A stretch of 64,000 bases of DNA from Delphinapterus leucas. Its lineage: Eukaryota > Chordata > Mammalia > Artiodactyla > Monodontidae. The notes beneath the pieces were generated by a model that did not search any database, had not been told where the DNA came from, and saw nothing but the letters and a program-made list of their open reading frames with translations. Of the stretch, positions 53,720 through 64,000 are shown piece by piece. How positions within the stretch are numbered: the stretch's first letter is position 1; each line of letters begins with the position of its first letter. The stretch covers positions 9,453,554-9,517,553 of the forward strand of contig NW_022098043.1 of the NCBI RefSeq assembly GCF_002288925.2, read 5' to 3'. The position numbers and the translations under genes were made by a program.

Positions 53720-54489
53720 ACTTTGTGTGCTCTGGAGATGGGATTCATGGGCCAATCTGTCCTTCTGGGACAAAACCATCAATGTGGAAAATGGCAATGA
53801 GATCCCCCTAGGACAGCCTTGGGCTATCCAGCCGTGCTTGATGGCCTCACAGTTCCACTGCTGGGTGCTAGGCCAGGTCTGCAAGGGGGCTGGTGCTGCG
53901 ATGTTCATTTAGCACTGTCTGTGGAGTTGTGGGGTGTGTGGAGCTGGAGGCCACCCGGGCGTGCACCCCTCAGGGGTTGGAGAGGTAACATCTGATGGAA
54001 GGCTACATAGCACACAGAGCTGGTGCTCCAGCACAATCACGTGGATGAAGTTCAGTGTCACCTGAGGACGGAAGAAACAGAAGACAATCCACAGCACAAA
54101 GATATTTATGTAAATTCATAAAGCACACAGAGCCATTTTTCAAAAATCTGTTGAAGGATGTACATTCAACATGGAGGATGCTAATGGATGAAGAAAATGA
54201 TAAAATAAGACAATGAGAATTAACATCTGATTGGAGATTATAGAACTATAAACCATAGTTTATAAAATTACTCTTGCAACTTTGTGGCTTATTTGTCTTG
54301 GCCTCTTTGGGGGTCTTTGCATTGCACTGCCCCCCTTTCTTGACTTTCATTTCAAGCACGCATGGCAGCCAGCATGGATTTCAATGAAGTTCCTGTGTCT
54401 TATGTTTCCCTGGTTTCCCACCTTCCTTCAGCACCCCATGAGCCTAGATACACTGTTGGGTAGACCTCAAGCCTCCTCCCAGAGAGTCA
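53720..54489. other. no feature recognised
   Basis: Mixed sequence. The 54100-54280 part is AT-rich. A short minus frame (53909-54097) has a hydrophobic start but no recognisable domain. Confidence 0.35.
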
Positions 54490-54650
54490 GGGGGGTCTCA
54501 GTCCTGATTGCAACTCAGAATCGCTTGGGACACTTCGAAAATTACCCACCCCACCCCACCACAATGTTGATGTAATTGGCTGGGGTGGGGTCCGGTATTG
54601 GCCCTTTAAATGGCCTCCAGGTTGCATCCAGGCATGGGAACCACTCATCC
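54490..54650 (+). mobile_element. MER5A-like hAT DNA transposon
   Basis: GATTGCAACTCAGAATCGCT near 54506, GGCTGGGGTGGGGTCCGGTA near 54578 and a GGGAACCACTC end. Confidence 0.55.
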
Positions 54651-55019
54651 CCGGGCTTCCCTCGGCCAGAGCCCCACTCATTGCCAGTGAAGTTTTCTAT
54701 GTGTCTCTTCCCAACTTCCCAACTGTTTCGGAGCCACCTTGAACAGGACCTGCCATAGACCAGCCTCTCAGGAAAATGTTTCTTTGAGATGAACTGTTTT
54801 TAAGTTGCTCAAACAGATGGGACACATATGTCCCTCTTCAGCTCAGCCTGGCACTGCACTCATAATGTTTTTCAGCCACCCCAGATTCAGCGTCTAATTC
54901 CCACTGGGATCCTGGTCCTCTTTCTGACAGAGAAAGAAATGTCTTCTCTTTTGTTTTAAAAGTTTTAAACAGCTGGCATCCACTGCCTTGTCAGTCCACT
55001 GCTTCATGGGGAGGCTATG

Positions 55020-55200
55020 GCTTTGAAGTGGTAAACCCAGTGGTTCAGGGCAGGCTCTGGGATCATTTGGGCCTGGGCTTAGCTCTGTTCCACTACTCCC
55101 TAGGGATGAGACTCAATCTCTCATCATAAAACGGGCTGCCTCGAGAATGAAGAGCGATAGTATATGCAGCATGCTTAGTGAGGTATCTAACACATATAAA
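55020..55200 (+). mobile_element. MIR SINE
   Basis: CCCAGTGGTTCAGGGCAGGC near 55037 and CTCTCATCATAAAACGGGCT near 55119. Its 3' end meets an L1 tail. Confidence 0.6.
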
Positions 55201-55204
55201 TTTG

Positions 55205-55305
55205 TCATTAGCACAATCCATTAAAATATTGAGTCACTATGTTGTACACCTGAACCTACTACAATATTTTAAATCAACTATACTTCAATTTTAAAAAAGC
55301 TATAT
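55205..55305 (+). mobile_element. L1 3' UTR end
   Basis: CACTATGTTGTACACCTGAA near 55236, then CAATATTTTAAATCAACTAT and a TTAAAAAAGC end: the last 100 bp of a cetartiodactyl-type L1. Confidence 0.8.
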
Positions 55306-55319
55306 GAGCCCCCAACCCC

Positions 55320-56044
55320 CCAAAAAGCATCATTAAAACCCACTATTTTTAGCAGCTTCCTTTGGTGATGTTAGGCACTTCCAAGCATTAAAACTGCCTG
55401 TAGAGCTTGAGGTCCAAGAAGGCACAGAAGCCTGGGGTCCATGGGCAGAAAGGTTATGGACCAGTGGCCACAGGGACCCCATTCACCTGCAGGTGGAAAG
55501 CTCTAAAACCTTGTCTTTCTGGCCATAGGACCAGGAAAAAATGTCCCTGTGAGCCAGAGGGTATGAGAGAAATCTCTATTTTCTTCTTATTGTTTTAAAA
55601 AGCTATGCCCTGAGGCCAACCCTTGCAGAGTTGCCGCACCACCACGAGGGCAGTGGCGGCAAGTGGATGCCTAAGAGTAGCGAAAACCTACCCCTCTGGA
55701 CAGAGGAACCAGGCAAAGGGGCCTCATGTTGCGAAGAGTGTGGGAAAATCCCAGGGTTTTATTATTTTAAAATCTTTTGTGCTGTCTCCCTGAAGGTGGG
55801 TGAAGTCACATGCAACTATGTGACATCATGGGAGGCTAAAACACTGAGAGGACCCTGTTTTTCTGGTCGGAAGGACCAGCAAAGGGGGCCCCTGGGAGTC
55901 AGAAGATATGGCGGAAGTCTCCAAGAGGAGAGAAATGGGGACGGGGAAAACCTAATTCTGCGTGTGAACTGACACAAGCACCTGTTCAGGCTGCGTGTGC
56001 ATGGAACACAGATGAAAACACAAAACAACATGAAAGCACACAAA
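55320..56044. other. unassigned segment between two L1 3' ends
   Basis: About 720 bp not matched by me to any repeat or gene. A 113-residue plus frame (55631-55972) has a CCEECGK motif and no known domain. Codon bias cannot be judged. It could be L1-transduced flank, an unfamiliar LTR or plain genomic DNA. Confidence 0.35.
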
Positions 56045-56240
56045 ACAACAAGGACCTACTGTATAGCACAAAGAACTATATTCAATATCTTGTAATAACT
56101 TATAATGGAAAAGAATCTGAAAAAGAATATATCTATATCTAGATAGATAGATACTTATAGATATATCTGAATCACTTTTCTGTACACCCGAAACTAACAC
56201 AACTCGTAAATTAACAACACTTCCATTTAAAAAATGGTTT
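56045..56240 (+). mobile_element. L1 3' UTR end
   Basis: ACAACAAGGACCTACTGTAT near 56045, a CAATATCTTGTAATAAC block near 56083 and TTCTGTACACCCGAAACTAA near 56179. A (TAGA)n run lies inside. Confidence 0.85.
56137..56153 (+). repeat. (TAGA)n microsatellite
   Basis: TCTAGATAGATAGATAC run within the L1 3' UTR. Confidence 0.75.
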
Positions 56241-56259
56241 AAAAAACCTACAAAAAGGT

Positions 56260-56640
56260 ATGCTTTTCAATTTGTTCAAATCTTATTCTGTCTTCCAGTA
56301 AGACTTCAGTTTTCTTCACATAACTTCTGTGGCTTTCTTTTAAAATTTATTCCTAAATAATTTAATAATTTTTCATTACTGTGAATGGAATATGTGTTCC
56401 TACTTCTGCTTTTAGGCAATCACTGCTTAGAATAAAGAAAATCTATTGTCTGTTGTATAGTTATCTTATATGTAGCCATCTTAACAAATTTTTTTTAAGT
56501 CTAGTTGATTTTTTATTAGACTCTTTAACTTTTTAGATTTTTCTATCAGCAACCAAAATACAGTTTTATGTTCAATTTTCTCATCTTTATAGTAAGTCTT
56601 TTCTCAGTGCTTTCATTAGCATTTGCTTAATAATAAAAAG
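56260..56640 (-). mobile_element. old L1 ORF2 fragment
   Basis: AT-rich text such as TTCTTTTAAAATTTATTCCT, then TTTTTCATTACTGTGAATGG, is a diverged reverse copy of the L1 region that reads near 24610-24700 in the younger element. Confidence 0.55.
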
Positions 56641-56829
56641 CATAGTTCTGACTTTAAAAAAAAACCAAAATATAGCGAAGACTTTGAAGACTGATATAAA
56701 CCACTATTCAAGACCCAGACCAACCGCTGAATGGCACGTGAACAGGGCAGAGACCCAAACAACATAGCAAAGGCTTTGAACACTGGAGTGAGGTTGAAAC
56801 TACCGTTCACAGAAGACAAGACAGACATT

Positions 56830-58140
56830 GAGATCTGAATTTAAATGGGTTGATTGTCTGCTAAATGAAAACAGCAAAACAAACAAACAAACTATTCTTC
56901 AGAGGATTTTTAACAGATCCAGAGACTCAGAATGTAATATTCAGAAAGTTCAAAATTATTTGACATATCAAGAACCAGAAAACTCTAAACCAGTTCTCAA
57001 GGGAAAAGACATCAGATGCTAACTTCTAGGTGACCCAGATATTGGAATTATTGAAGACTTTATATTTATTATCGTACCTCATGAGGTAAAGTAAACATTC
57101 TTGAAATAAAGGGAAAGGTACAATAGAAATTCTAAGCAGAGAAACAGAAACTACAAAAAACAACCAAATGGAAATTTTATAAAATACAATATCAGAAAAA
57201 ATTTAAAAAGTCACTGGGTGAGTTTAATTGCAGAATAAAGATAACAGAGAAAACAGTCATTGAAGTTGAGAACAGAGCAATAGAAATGATCTAATCCAAA
57301 GAACAGAGAAAAAAATTTTTAAAAATTAACAGAGCCTCAAAGACCTGTGGGACTATAAGAAAGGATCTAATATCTATCACTGGAATCCTTGAATGTGAGG
57401 AGTAAGAGACAATAGGAAAAATATGAAATAAAATATAATGGCTGAAAATTTCCCAAACCTAAGTGAAAAACATACATTTACAGGTTCAAGAGGTTAGTGA
57501 GTCCCAAAGAGGATAAGCCCAAAGAAAACCATGCCCAAATACAACCTAATCAAACTTCTGCAAGTAAAAGAAAGAAAAGTCATTAAAGCAGTCATAGAAA
57601 AACTACATGTTACCTAAAAGAGAACAACAGTTCAAGGAACTGTGAATGTTCCATCAGAAACCATAGAGACCAGAAGACATTGAGACAACATCTTTACAGA
57701 AAGAAAATAACCATCAACCCAGAATTCTATATCTAGCAAAAATATCCTTCAGATATGAAGATGAATTAAAGGTATTAGATGAAGGAAAACTAAGAGAATT
57801 CTTAACCAGCAGACATGCGCTAAAAGAAAGACTAAAGGAAGTCCTGGCTGAAGGAAACTGATATAAGAGGGAAACCTGGAACTTCAGGAATAAAGGAAGA
57901 GCAGCAGACATGGTAGATATCTGGGTAAATATAACAGACCATTTTTTTCCTCTTAAGTTCTTTAAAATATATGCTTGTTTTACAAAAGTATTACATTATT
58001 TGGGAAGGTTCGATGTATGTACATGTAACACATACAACTATAATATCAAGGGTTGTAGGTGTCTATGTTTTATAAGAAGTTGTGAAATATTAATGCTAAG
58101 TAGACTGTGAAGAAGTTAGGTATGTATATTATAATCCCTA
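56830..58140 (+). mobile_element. old L1 ORF1-region remnant (L1M or HAL1-like)
   Basis: A-rich, AT-rich sequence with diverged ORF1 text: GCCCAAAGAAAACCATGCCC near 57517, ATCAACCCAGAATTCTATAT near 57713 and a CTAAAAGAAAGACTAAAGG piece near 57820. The frame is destroyed by many stops. ORF2 is absent downstream, so a half-L1 type is possible. Confidence 0.6.
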
Positions 58141-58177
58141 GACCATTCACTAAGAAGTAATATAAAGAGATAGATGA

Positions 58178-58290
58178 ACTTCCCTGGTGGTCCAGTGGTT
58201 GAGACTCTGTGCTTCCAATGCTGGGGCGAGGGTTCGATCCTTGGTCAGGGAACTAGGATCCCACATGCTGCACATCACAGCCAAGATATT
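58178..58290 (+). mobile_element. short CHR-1-like tRNA SINE
   Basis: ACTTCCCTGGTGGTCCAGTG head, a GGGTTCGATCCTTGGTCAGG B-box region and a CACATCACAGCC end. The tail and target duplication are unclear. Confidence 0.85.
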
Positions 58291-58473
58291 TCTAAAAAAT
58301 GATGAAATAAAATGAACCTTTTGAACAAACACTTCGATGTGTGGGGAAAGGCCATTTAAAAAAGAGAGAGCCAAAAAGCCAAGAGATAAACAAAAGTGAA
58401 ATAGTAAAATATATTTTAAAAATCCAAAATAAGGCAGGAAGAAAGGAACAGAGAAATTAAAAATGAGGTTACA

Positions 58474-58689
58474 GGGCTTCCCTGATGGAGCAGTGCTTGA
58501 GAGTCCGCCTGCCGATGCAGGGGACACGGGTTCGTGCCCCGGTCCGGGAGGATCCCACATGCCGCGGAGCGGCTGGGCCCGTGAGCCATGGCCGCTGAGC
58601 CTGTGCGTCCGGAGCCTGTGCTCCGCAACGGGAGAGGCCACAACAGTGGAAAGCCCCCCGAACACAAAAAAAAAAAAAAAAAAAAAAAA
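58474..58689 (+). mobile_element. CHR-type SINE with long A-tail
   Basis: GAGGTTACA duplication at 58465-58473 and 58690-58698. The body is nearly intact and the A-tail is about 24 bases, the longest here, which suggests a young insertion. Confidence 0.95.
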
Positions 58690-59024
58690 GAGGTTACAAG
58701 CAGAAAAATAATGAAATAGCAGACCTAAATCCAACTACATCAATCATTACATTAAATGCATTTCAGGAGTTTATTCTTGAGTTGTTATTTATTATATCAC
58801 CCTGTCCTATTTAGGAAGATACCAGGGAGAACCTTCCTTTAGCAAGTTTCTTAGGTCTCATTGACATTGGTACTTGGGTAACTTACCAGGTTTCCCATGT
58901 TCCATTGGCTGTTAGGAAGCTACAGGAACCTCCCCATAATGTTAATAAGCACTCCTACAATAAAAGATTCTGTGGTGACATAAGTCTGTGAAACACAGGA
59001 CTAAAGAAATTAAATACATTTCTT

Positions 59025-59160
59025 TATTCTGTCTCATTTAATCTTGGTAACTACCTCGGGAGTTGATATCATCATTATGCCAGTTTTATAAATGACAAGA
59101 AAACTGAGTCTTCAGAGAAGTTCAGACTACTTGCCCAAGATTAGCTGGCTGTGACATTAG
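59025..59160 (-). mobile_element. MIR SINE
   Basis: Reverse MIR: TCTCATTTAATCTTGGTAAC near 59032, a GACAAGAAAACTGAGTCTTC block near 59094 and an ACTTGCCCAAGATTAGCTGG block. Confidence 0.7.
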
Positions 59161-59704
59161 GATGGGAACATAGAATGTCTGACTTCAGACTCTGCCCTCT
59201 TAAAAATGTAGAAAAATTATGTATATAAAGTCCCTGGCACGTAGGAAATGCTTATCCTTATGGCATGGGTAGCTCAAGGGCTGGCCTCAAGCCTGACTTC
59301 ACAAGAGGAGGAAGTTCTATAGGGTCAGACAGGTGTGACCCAGCCCAAAGAATCAAGGAATCCAGCCATCCCTACCCCACCACTTACCTAAGTCCTTCTG
59401 CTTGGGGATGCTCGTGCCAACACCAGTCTTATCCAAAGCTGCTCCTGATGACACACAAACCTCATACTGATCCCCTAATCCTCACCCTAACTTCTCCTAG
59501 ATCCCACTTTCCTCTCTTTGAGCCTTTCTTCAAGAGGTAGATTTGCAGGGCTGGGGAAGGGGGCTTCACGGACTTCAAATACATGGAGGTAACTGCTTAT
59601 TGGTCACCTGTGTACCCATGGAAGTAGAGGAGGTAGAACCAAGCAGACAATTTTTTTTTTTTTGCTAAATTTGTTGTACAATGGGTACCAGTTCTTAACT
59701 CCCC
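59161..59704. other. no feature recognised
   Basis: Unique-looking sequence with a T-run at 59650-59662. Confidence 0.4.
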
Positions 59705-60680
59705 TGTGATAGAATTCGACATCCATACCCTTTCTGTGCTTCAAGATGCGTGGAATGGACCTCCCCAGCCCTTGACTTTGGGCTTGCCCATGAAACTTGC
59801 CGTGGCCAGTGGGTTGTTAGTAGATCTGATAAGAAAGAAGCTTGAAGTGGGGCTTGAAACGGGACCACCCCACACCCACAATGCCCTTAGAACTCTGGCG
59901 ATCTGTAATCATGGCCCAGTATCTTCCTTCTTCATGGTCCTCTCAGAAAAGTTATTGTCAGACTTAGAGCCTGAAGCCCAGCTGCCCATCTGTATTATTT
60001 TTCTATTGTTGCATAAAAAATTACTACAAACTTAATGGCTTAAGGCAAGTCATTTATTATCTCATAGTTTCTGTAGGTGAGAAATTTGGGCACAGCATAG
60101 CTGGGTCCTCTGCTTAGGATCTCACCAGGCTGAAGTCGAGGTGTTGGCAGGGGCTGTGATCTCATCTGAAGGCTTGATGGGAAAGAATCTGTTTTCAAGC
60201 CCCTTCAGGGTGTTGGCAGAATTCGGTTCCTTGTGTAGGACTGAAGTCCCCACTTTCTTGTTGGCCGTCAGTCAAGGGTCACTCTCAGCTCCTAGAGGGT
60301 GACCTCATATCCTAGCAATGGCCCTCTCATAACATAGCATCTCATTTCTTTAAAGGCAGTAGGAAAACCTCACTCCACTCTGCTGTGATGGAGTCTTATG
60401 TAACGTAGTGTAACCACATGAGTGACTCTCCCATCACCTTCACAGATCCCAGCCACACTCAGGGGCAGGGGACTATACAGGGCATGTACAACGAGGGGCA
60501 GGAGCCTTGGTGGAGAACAGAGAGTTATGCCTACCACACCATCCAAGCCAAAATTAGCCAGACCATGGTCAACCTCCCCACAGGTGAAGGTGAGAATGAA
60601 TGCTTGTTGCAAGCCACTGGACTTTGAGACAGCTCATTATGCAGCATTATTGTGGCAATGGCTAGCTGATACACTTCTTT
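59705..60680 (+). mobile_element. LTR-type element with an internal repeat insertion
   Basis: The outer parts (59740-59960 and 60500-60675) resemble a MaLR-like LTR, ending with GTGGCAATGGCTAGCTGATA near 60653. Between them, TTGTTGCATAAAAAATTACT near 60006 and CACAGCATAGCTGGGTCCTC near 60091 to about 60450 belong to another old repeat. Family names uncertain. Confidence 0.55.
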
Positions 60681-60724
60681 TCAAGAAGCCTTGCCCTCCT
60701 AGGTCATATTTCCATTCTGGGGAG

Positions 60725-60955
60725 GCAGCTGGCTCTGACGGGCAGGGCACTGGACCAGAGAGGTCTGCTTGAATCTCTGCTCCTCCCCCTCCTGGTTGGG
60801 GGGCTTTGAGACAGTTGCTTCACTTCTGTGGATTCATTTCCTTGCCTGAACAGTGGGACCCACAGTGCCTACCTCATCAGGATGTTGGGAGGGTTAACTA
60901 GGACAATAGATGAAGATCACCTGGCACATAGTAGGCGCCATAAATGTTAGTGTCT
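60725..60955 (+). mobile_element. MIR SINE
   Basis: TGCTTCACTTCTGTGGATTC near 60815, a CACAGTGCCTACCTCATCAG block and the terminal GGCACATAGTAGGCGCCATA near 60923. Confidence 0.75.
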
Positions 60956-61264
60956 TATCTCTCTAAAGCTCGCAGCCAACATGCCCCTATTTTCAGAGGA
61001 TGAATATGATACGGATTCTGGGAGGGGCCACTGCATTGCTGATACCTGTGCGTTGCCTGGGTGCTGTCTCATCACCAGATGAGGGGCTGACCTGCCGGAC
61101 TCTTTGAGCTTGAAAGGACTCTCCGTTTGAGCCAGATTGTAGAAGGCAGCTCTCCCTGGTTTCTGTGGGGTAGAGACCCTGGGCATCCATCCTCAGATGA
61201 GACCCCAGCTTTTTCTCTCCTGCACTTTAATTTTAAATTATTTTGAAATGTGACATGGAAGCCT

Positions 61265-61400
61265 TCTTTTGGAGAGCTCGGTTTCTTCCACTAACAAACA
61301 GTGTGAGCTTGGGCAAGTGATCTTAACTTTCTGACACTTGGTTTCTTCCCCAAACATTAAGGGTGAGATCCCCACCTCACAAGGTTTTTATGCTGATGAT
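61265..61400 (+). mobile_element. MIR SINE fragment
   Basis: CAGTGTGAGCTTGGGCAAGT near 61299 and CCCACCTCACAAGGTTTTTA near 61371. Confidence 0.6.
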
Positions 61401-61599
61401 ATGACAAAAATTGTGTGCCTGGGCGCATCACAGAAGCTTCGTAGACTGTGTACCCATTCCCACGGAGCAGAGACTGTTTACGTCTGTCCTTTTAGTGTTA
61501 CTCCCTGGCCCTCCCTACCTGCAGGAGAAGAGCACAGACCAGGTGCTTAAGGAGATGTTTGCTTTCATTTTCTCCTCTTTAGCCTCATGTGATCCTAGT

Positions 61600-61990
61600 G
61601 TAAACCCTCTGTGGCAGGTGGAGGTGGTGGTCCTGAGGGTTGCTTCCAATTGTTCCGCTTCCCACCTCCCAGGCACAGGGTGGACTAGGTTTCCCTGCTC
61701 CCTTTCAAGTCCATGTGGCCATAGGACTTGCTTCATCAATGGAGGGTGAGCAGAAGTGTCCTGTGTCACTTGGGCGGAAGCTTTAGGAGGCAGAGCATGA
61801 TTCAATACCTCTCTCTTTCCTTCTGGTACCAGCGACAAGTAACACTCAGGACAATGCCCATTCTCTATCAGGCTGGCTCATCAGAGTCTTGAACGTGAAC
61901 ATGAACAAGAAAAACAGTAAACCTTTGGTATTTTAAGCCACCGAGACTTGGGGTCGTTGGTTACTGCCTTCCAACCTGATATAGTGGGAC
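61600..61990 (+). mobile_element. MaLR-type LTR
   Basis: AGTCCATGTGGCCATAGGAC near 61709, a GCAGAAGTGTCCTGTGTCAC block near 61750, and the end region AAACAGTAAACCTTTGGTAT near 61911 with TTAAGCCACCGAGACTTGGG. One LTR without visible internal sequence. Confidence 0.7.
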
Positions 61991-62099
61991 AGACTTTATC
62001 TCTGTTCAAAGGATGATGGGAAGTGGCTTGCCTACAGTCACACAGAGGGCATCTGGGACCAAGGGCAGGGCTTTACTTGAGAAAGCACATTTGACTCAT

Positions 62100-62550
62100 T
62101 CCAGGGGAGAGAGTGGAGGTGACTGGAGGCTTGAACACTCTCTCCCTGGTGCCTCTGGGAAGTGACTCTCTGCTCCCTGCCATAGCTATTTACATGATCA
62201 GAAGCAAGAGTGATTCTCTGCTCAGAGTGAGTCAATGACAGCCTGGGGAGTGGACAGGACAGAGTTCTGGAAGCTGTATTCTTGGGAGGACTAGACATTC
62301 TAGACTTAACTCTGTAACAGACAGGATTATACTCAGAAGGCCCAGTCTCTGTTCTGTTTCCCTCCCATCTCAATGGCTCCATTCATCTCCTGTCTCAGGA
62401 GACTCTTTCCTTCACTAGTAAATTTTCTCAAGGAAAGGCAGTGAAACTCAACCACCATAAGGTGTGCCTGACAAATGAGACCAGGAACAGAGATGGCTAT
62501 GTTATGTAGCATTGCTGTGGCAGTAGCTGACTGATACACTTATCTGATTA
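62100..62550 (+). mobile_element. LTR-like element (tentative)
   Basis: Ends with GCTGTGGCAGTAGCTGACTG near 62513, closely similar to the end of the element at 60653-60675. The 5' part is diverged. Confidence 0.45.
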
Positions 62551-62912
62551 ATATCCATTCTTCTCTTTTCTCTTAGGTACAGAAACCTGACTTTTTTCTG
62601 GATAGTAGCGTGCCTGGGCAGGGGGCTATGTTTCTCAGTTTTCCTTGGAGTTATAAACAAAGGTTGTTGAGTGGGATCCATAGGAAAGCTCCCTAAGAGG
62701 GGGTCAGAGAACTCTCTGGGGGTCCCCAAGGGCAGGTCTGTATCTGGAGCAACTTGGCATCCTACATTCAGCACTCAGCACATTGTTTTGCTCCCTTAGC
62801 ACTGGTGATGGACAAGCTCCAAGCCACTCTCTGGACACTCTCTGGGCTGCTTCAAGACCAGCCTTTGGCTCAGTTTATTGTCTTGGTAACCTGGAAGATC
62901 CTTAGATATCAT
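62551..62912. other. no feature recognised
   Basis: Mixed sequence without identifiable repeat or exon. Confidence 0.4.
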
Positions 62913-62924
62913 CTAGCCTGCTTA

Positions 62925-63136
62925 TTTTTTTTTTTTTTTTTTTTGGGTAGTCGGGCGCCCCATTTTTTTGGCCTCTTCCGTTGCGGAGCACAGGCTCCGG
63001 ACGTGCAGGCTCAGCGGCCATGGCTCACGGGCCCAGCCGCTCCGTGGCATGTGGGATCTTCCCGGACCGGGGCACGAACCCGTGTCCCCTGCATCGGCAG
63101 GTGGACTCTCAACCACTGCGCCACCAGGGAAGCCCC
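62925..63136 (-). mobile_element. CHR-type SINE with an atypical tail-side segment
   Basis: CTAGCCTGCTT duplication at 62913-62923 and 63137-63147. The tail-side 30 bases read GTCGGGCGCCCCATTTTTTT, unlike the GCGGGCCTCTCACTGTTGTG of other copies. The rest is intact. Confidence 0.94.
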
Positions 63137-64000
63137 CTAGCCTGCTTTTTAAAAAGTATACTGAAATAAGGCCTGAGAAGGGAAGAAAATTGTCTCAGGA
63201 CCCACAGAGAATCATATGCAGAGGTCAGGATGGAACTTGACTAGTTCTTGACTCTCCCCCATCTCTTCCTGATTTACTGAATGACAATTGCTTGGTTGGG
63301 GTGGTAGGTAGGGAGACAGACCTGGGGTGAAACGTAGTTGGGAGCCCTGGTTCTGACATAAACTGCCTGGATTCCATAGGGGGCTGGTATAGAGCTCATC
63401 ACACTGCAGGGATTCTATGTGGAGAAGGATGCTTGGCAGCCTTCCGGTCGGTCTGAACTTGGGAAGAGAACTTGGCTGGATTGGATGGACTCAGGTCCTT
63501 CCTTCCCATCCACCTTACCAATGTTTCATGTACACTTTCTCCCCAAAACTCTTCCACCTCGCTGCTGCCCAGTTCAGATTACCCACTGGAATGACACAGG
63601 TGCCCTGGTGTAGAGCCAGGGGAACACATGTGGAGTAGATGGTGCTGGCCCTGCCCAGAGGCCCTTTTACTGGGCCAGCGCACCTGTCCCCTAACTGATA
63701 TGAATGTTGTTGCTAAGGGCTCACTTCCACACCTTTCTCTGGAGAACTGCCCTCAGCCCATAGGAGCCACTTTAACCAGAGGTGCTTAGCCACATGAGCC
63801 CTTTACCCACCATCCACATCCCCAGGGACAGCCAGCAGCCAATGAATGACTGACTTGCGCAACAAGAGTCCCCTGGTCTTAAGGTGAGACTAACTCCATG
63901 CTACGATTCACACTCCAGCGCTCCCTGCAGTATCAGGTGGGGCTAGACGCCAAGTAAGACCTCCTCTTTGCCAGCTCCTTCCCCAGCCCTATCTTGCCTC
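63137..64000. other. mostly no feature recognised
   Basis: A possible reverse MIR piece lies at 63160-63240 (GGGAAGAAAATTGTCTCAGG). The remainder is unique-looking with no exon that I can support. Confidence 0.4.

Noticed and set aside
53909..54097. Short minus-strand frame with a hydrophobic start
   Set aside because: 62 residues, no family recognised, no splice or promoter support. Likely chance.
55631..55972. 113-residue frame with a Cys cluster as a real gene
   Set aside because: No paralogue or domain recognised, and it lies between retrotransposon ends. Kept only as an unassigned segment.

Overview
This is mammalian nuclear DNA, almost certainly from a cetacean. The evidence is a set of very similar tRNA-derived SINEs of the CHR type (about 15 copies in 64 kb, most with clear target-site duplications), a cetartiodactyl-type LINE-1 of about 5.9 kb, and a deep background of old mammalian repeats (MIR, L2, MER5A, MER20, MaLR LTRs). 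I recognise no protein-coding exon of a host gene. Nearly all longer open frames are chance frames in GC-rich DNA, frames through SINEs, or frames through simple repeats. The window therefore reads as intergenic or long-intron sequence. All repeat names are from pattern memory; no database search was run.

Layout. 1-11.4 kb: GC-rich DNA with many MIR and L2 pieces and three SINEs. 11.5-12.5 kb: a degenerate minisatellite of about 1 kb built on GTT/GGT/GAT triplets. 12.5-22.5 kb: more MIR/L2, an old L1M 3' end, one long-form SINE, and two short non-repetitive blocks that look like conserved non-coding elements. 22.5-28.4 kb: a minus-strand LINE-1 with decayed ORF1 and ORF2 and a SINE nested in ORF2. 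28.4-45 kb: dense old repeats and seven CHR SINEs, a candidate conserved block at 31.2-31.5 kb, and a 44-nt U6 snRNA retropseudogene at 39.5 kb. 46.2-46.9 kb: three GATA motifs, a G-quadruplex motif and an AT-rich non-repetitive block, the best enhancer candidate here. 47-64 kb: DNA transposons (MER5A, MER20, another hAT-like element), several MaLR-type LTRs including a divergent inverted pair 3 kb apart, L1 3' ends, a decayed L1 ORF1 region, and three more SINEs.

There is no operon-like or gene-cluster logic. What can be reconstructed is insertion order: MIR and L2 are oldest, then MaLR LTRs and hAT elements, then cetartiodactyl L1, then CHR SINEs, which interrupt MIR, L2 and L1 copies. The most unusual observations are the tail-less, 3'-truncated U6 copy with an exact target-site duplication, the codon-periodic minisatellite with a recurrent internal anchor, the L1 endonuclease with its catalytic Asp replaced by Asn, and the candidate regulatory block near 46.5 kb.
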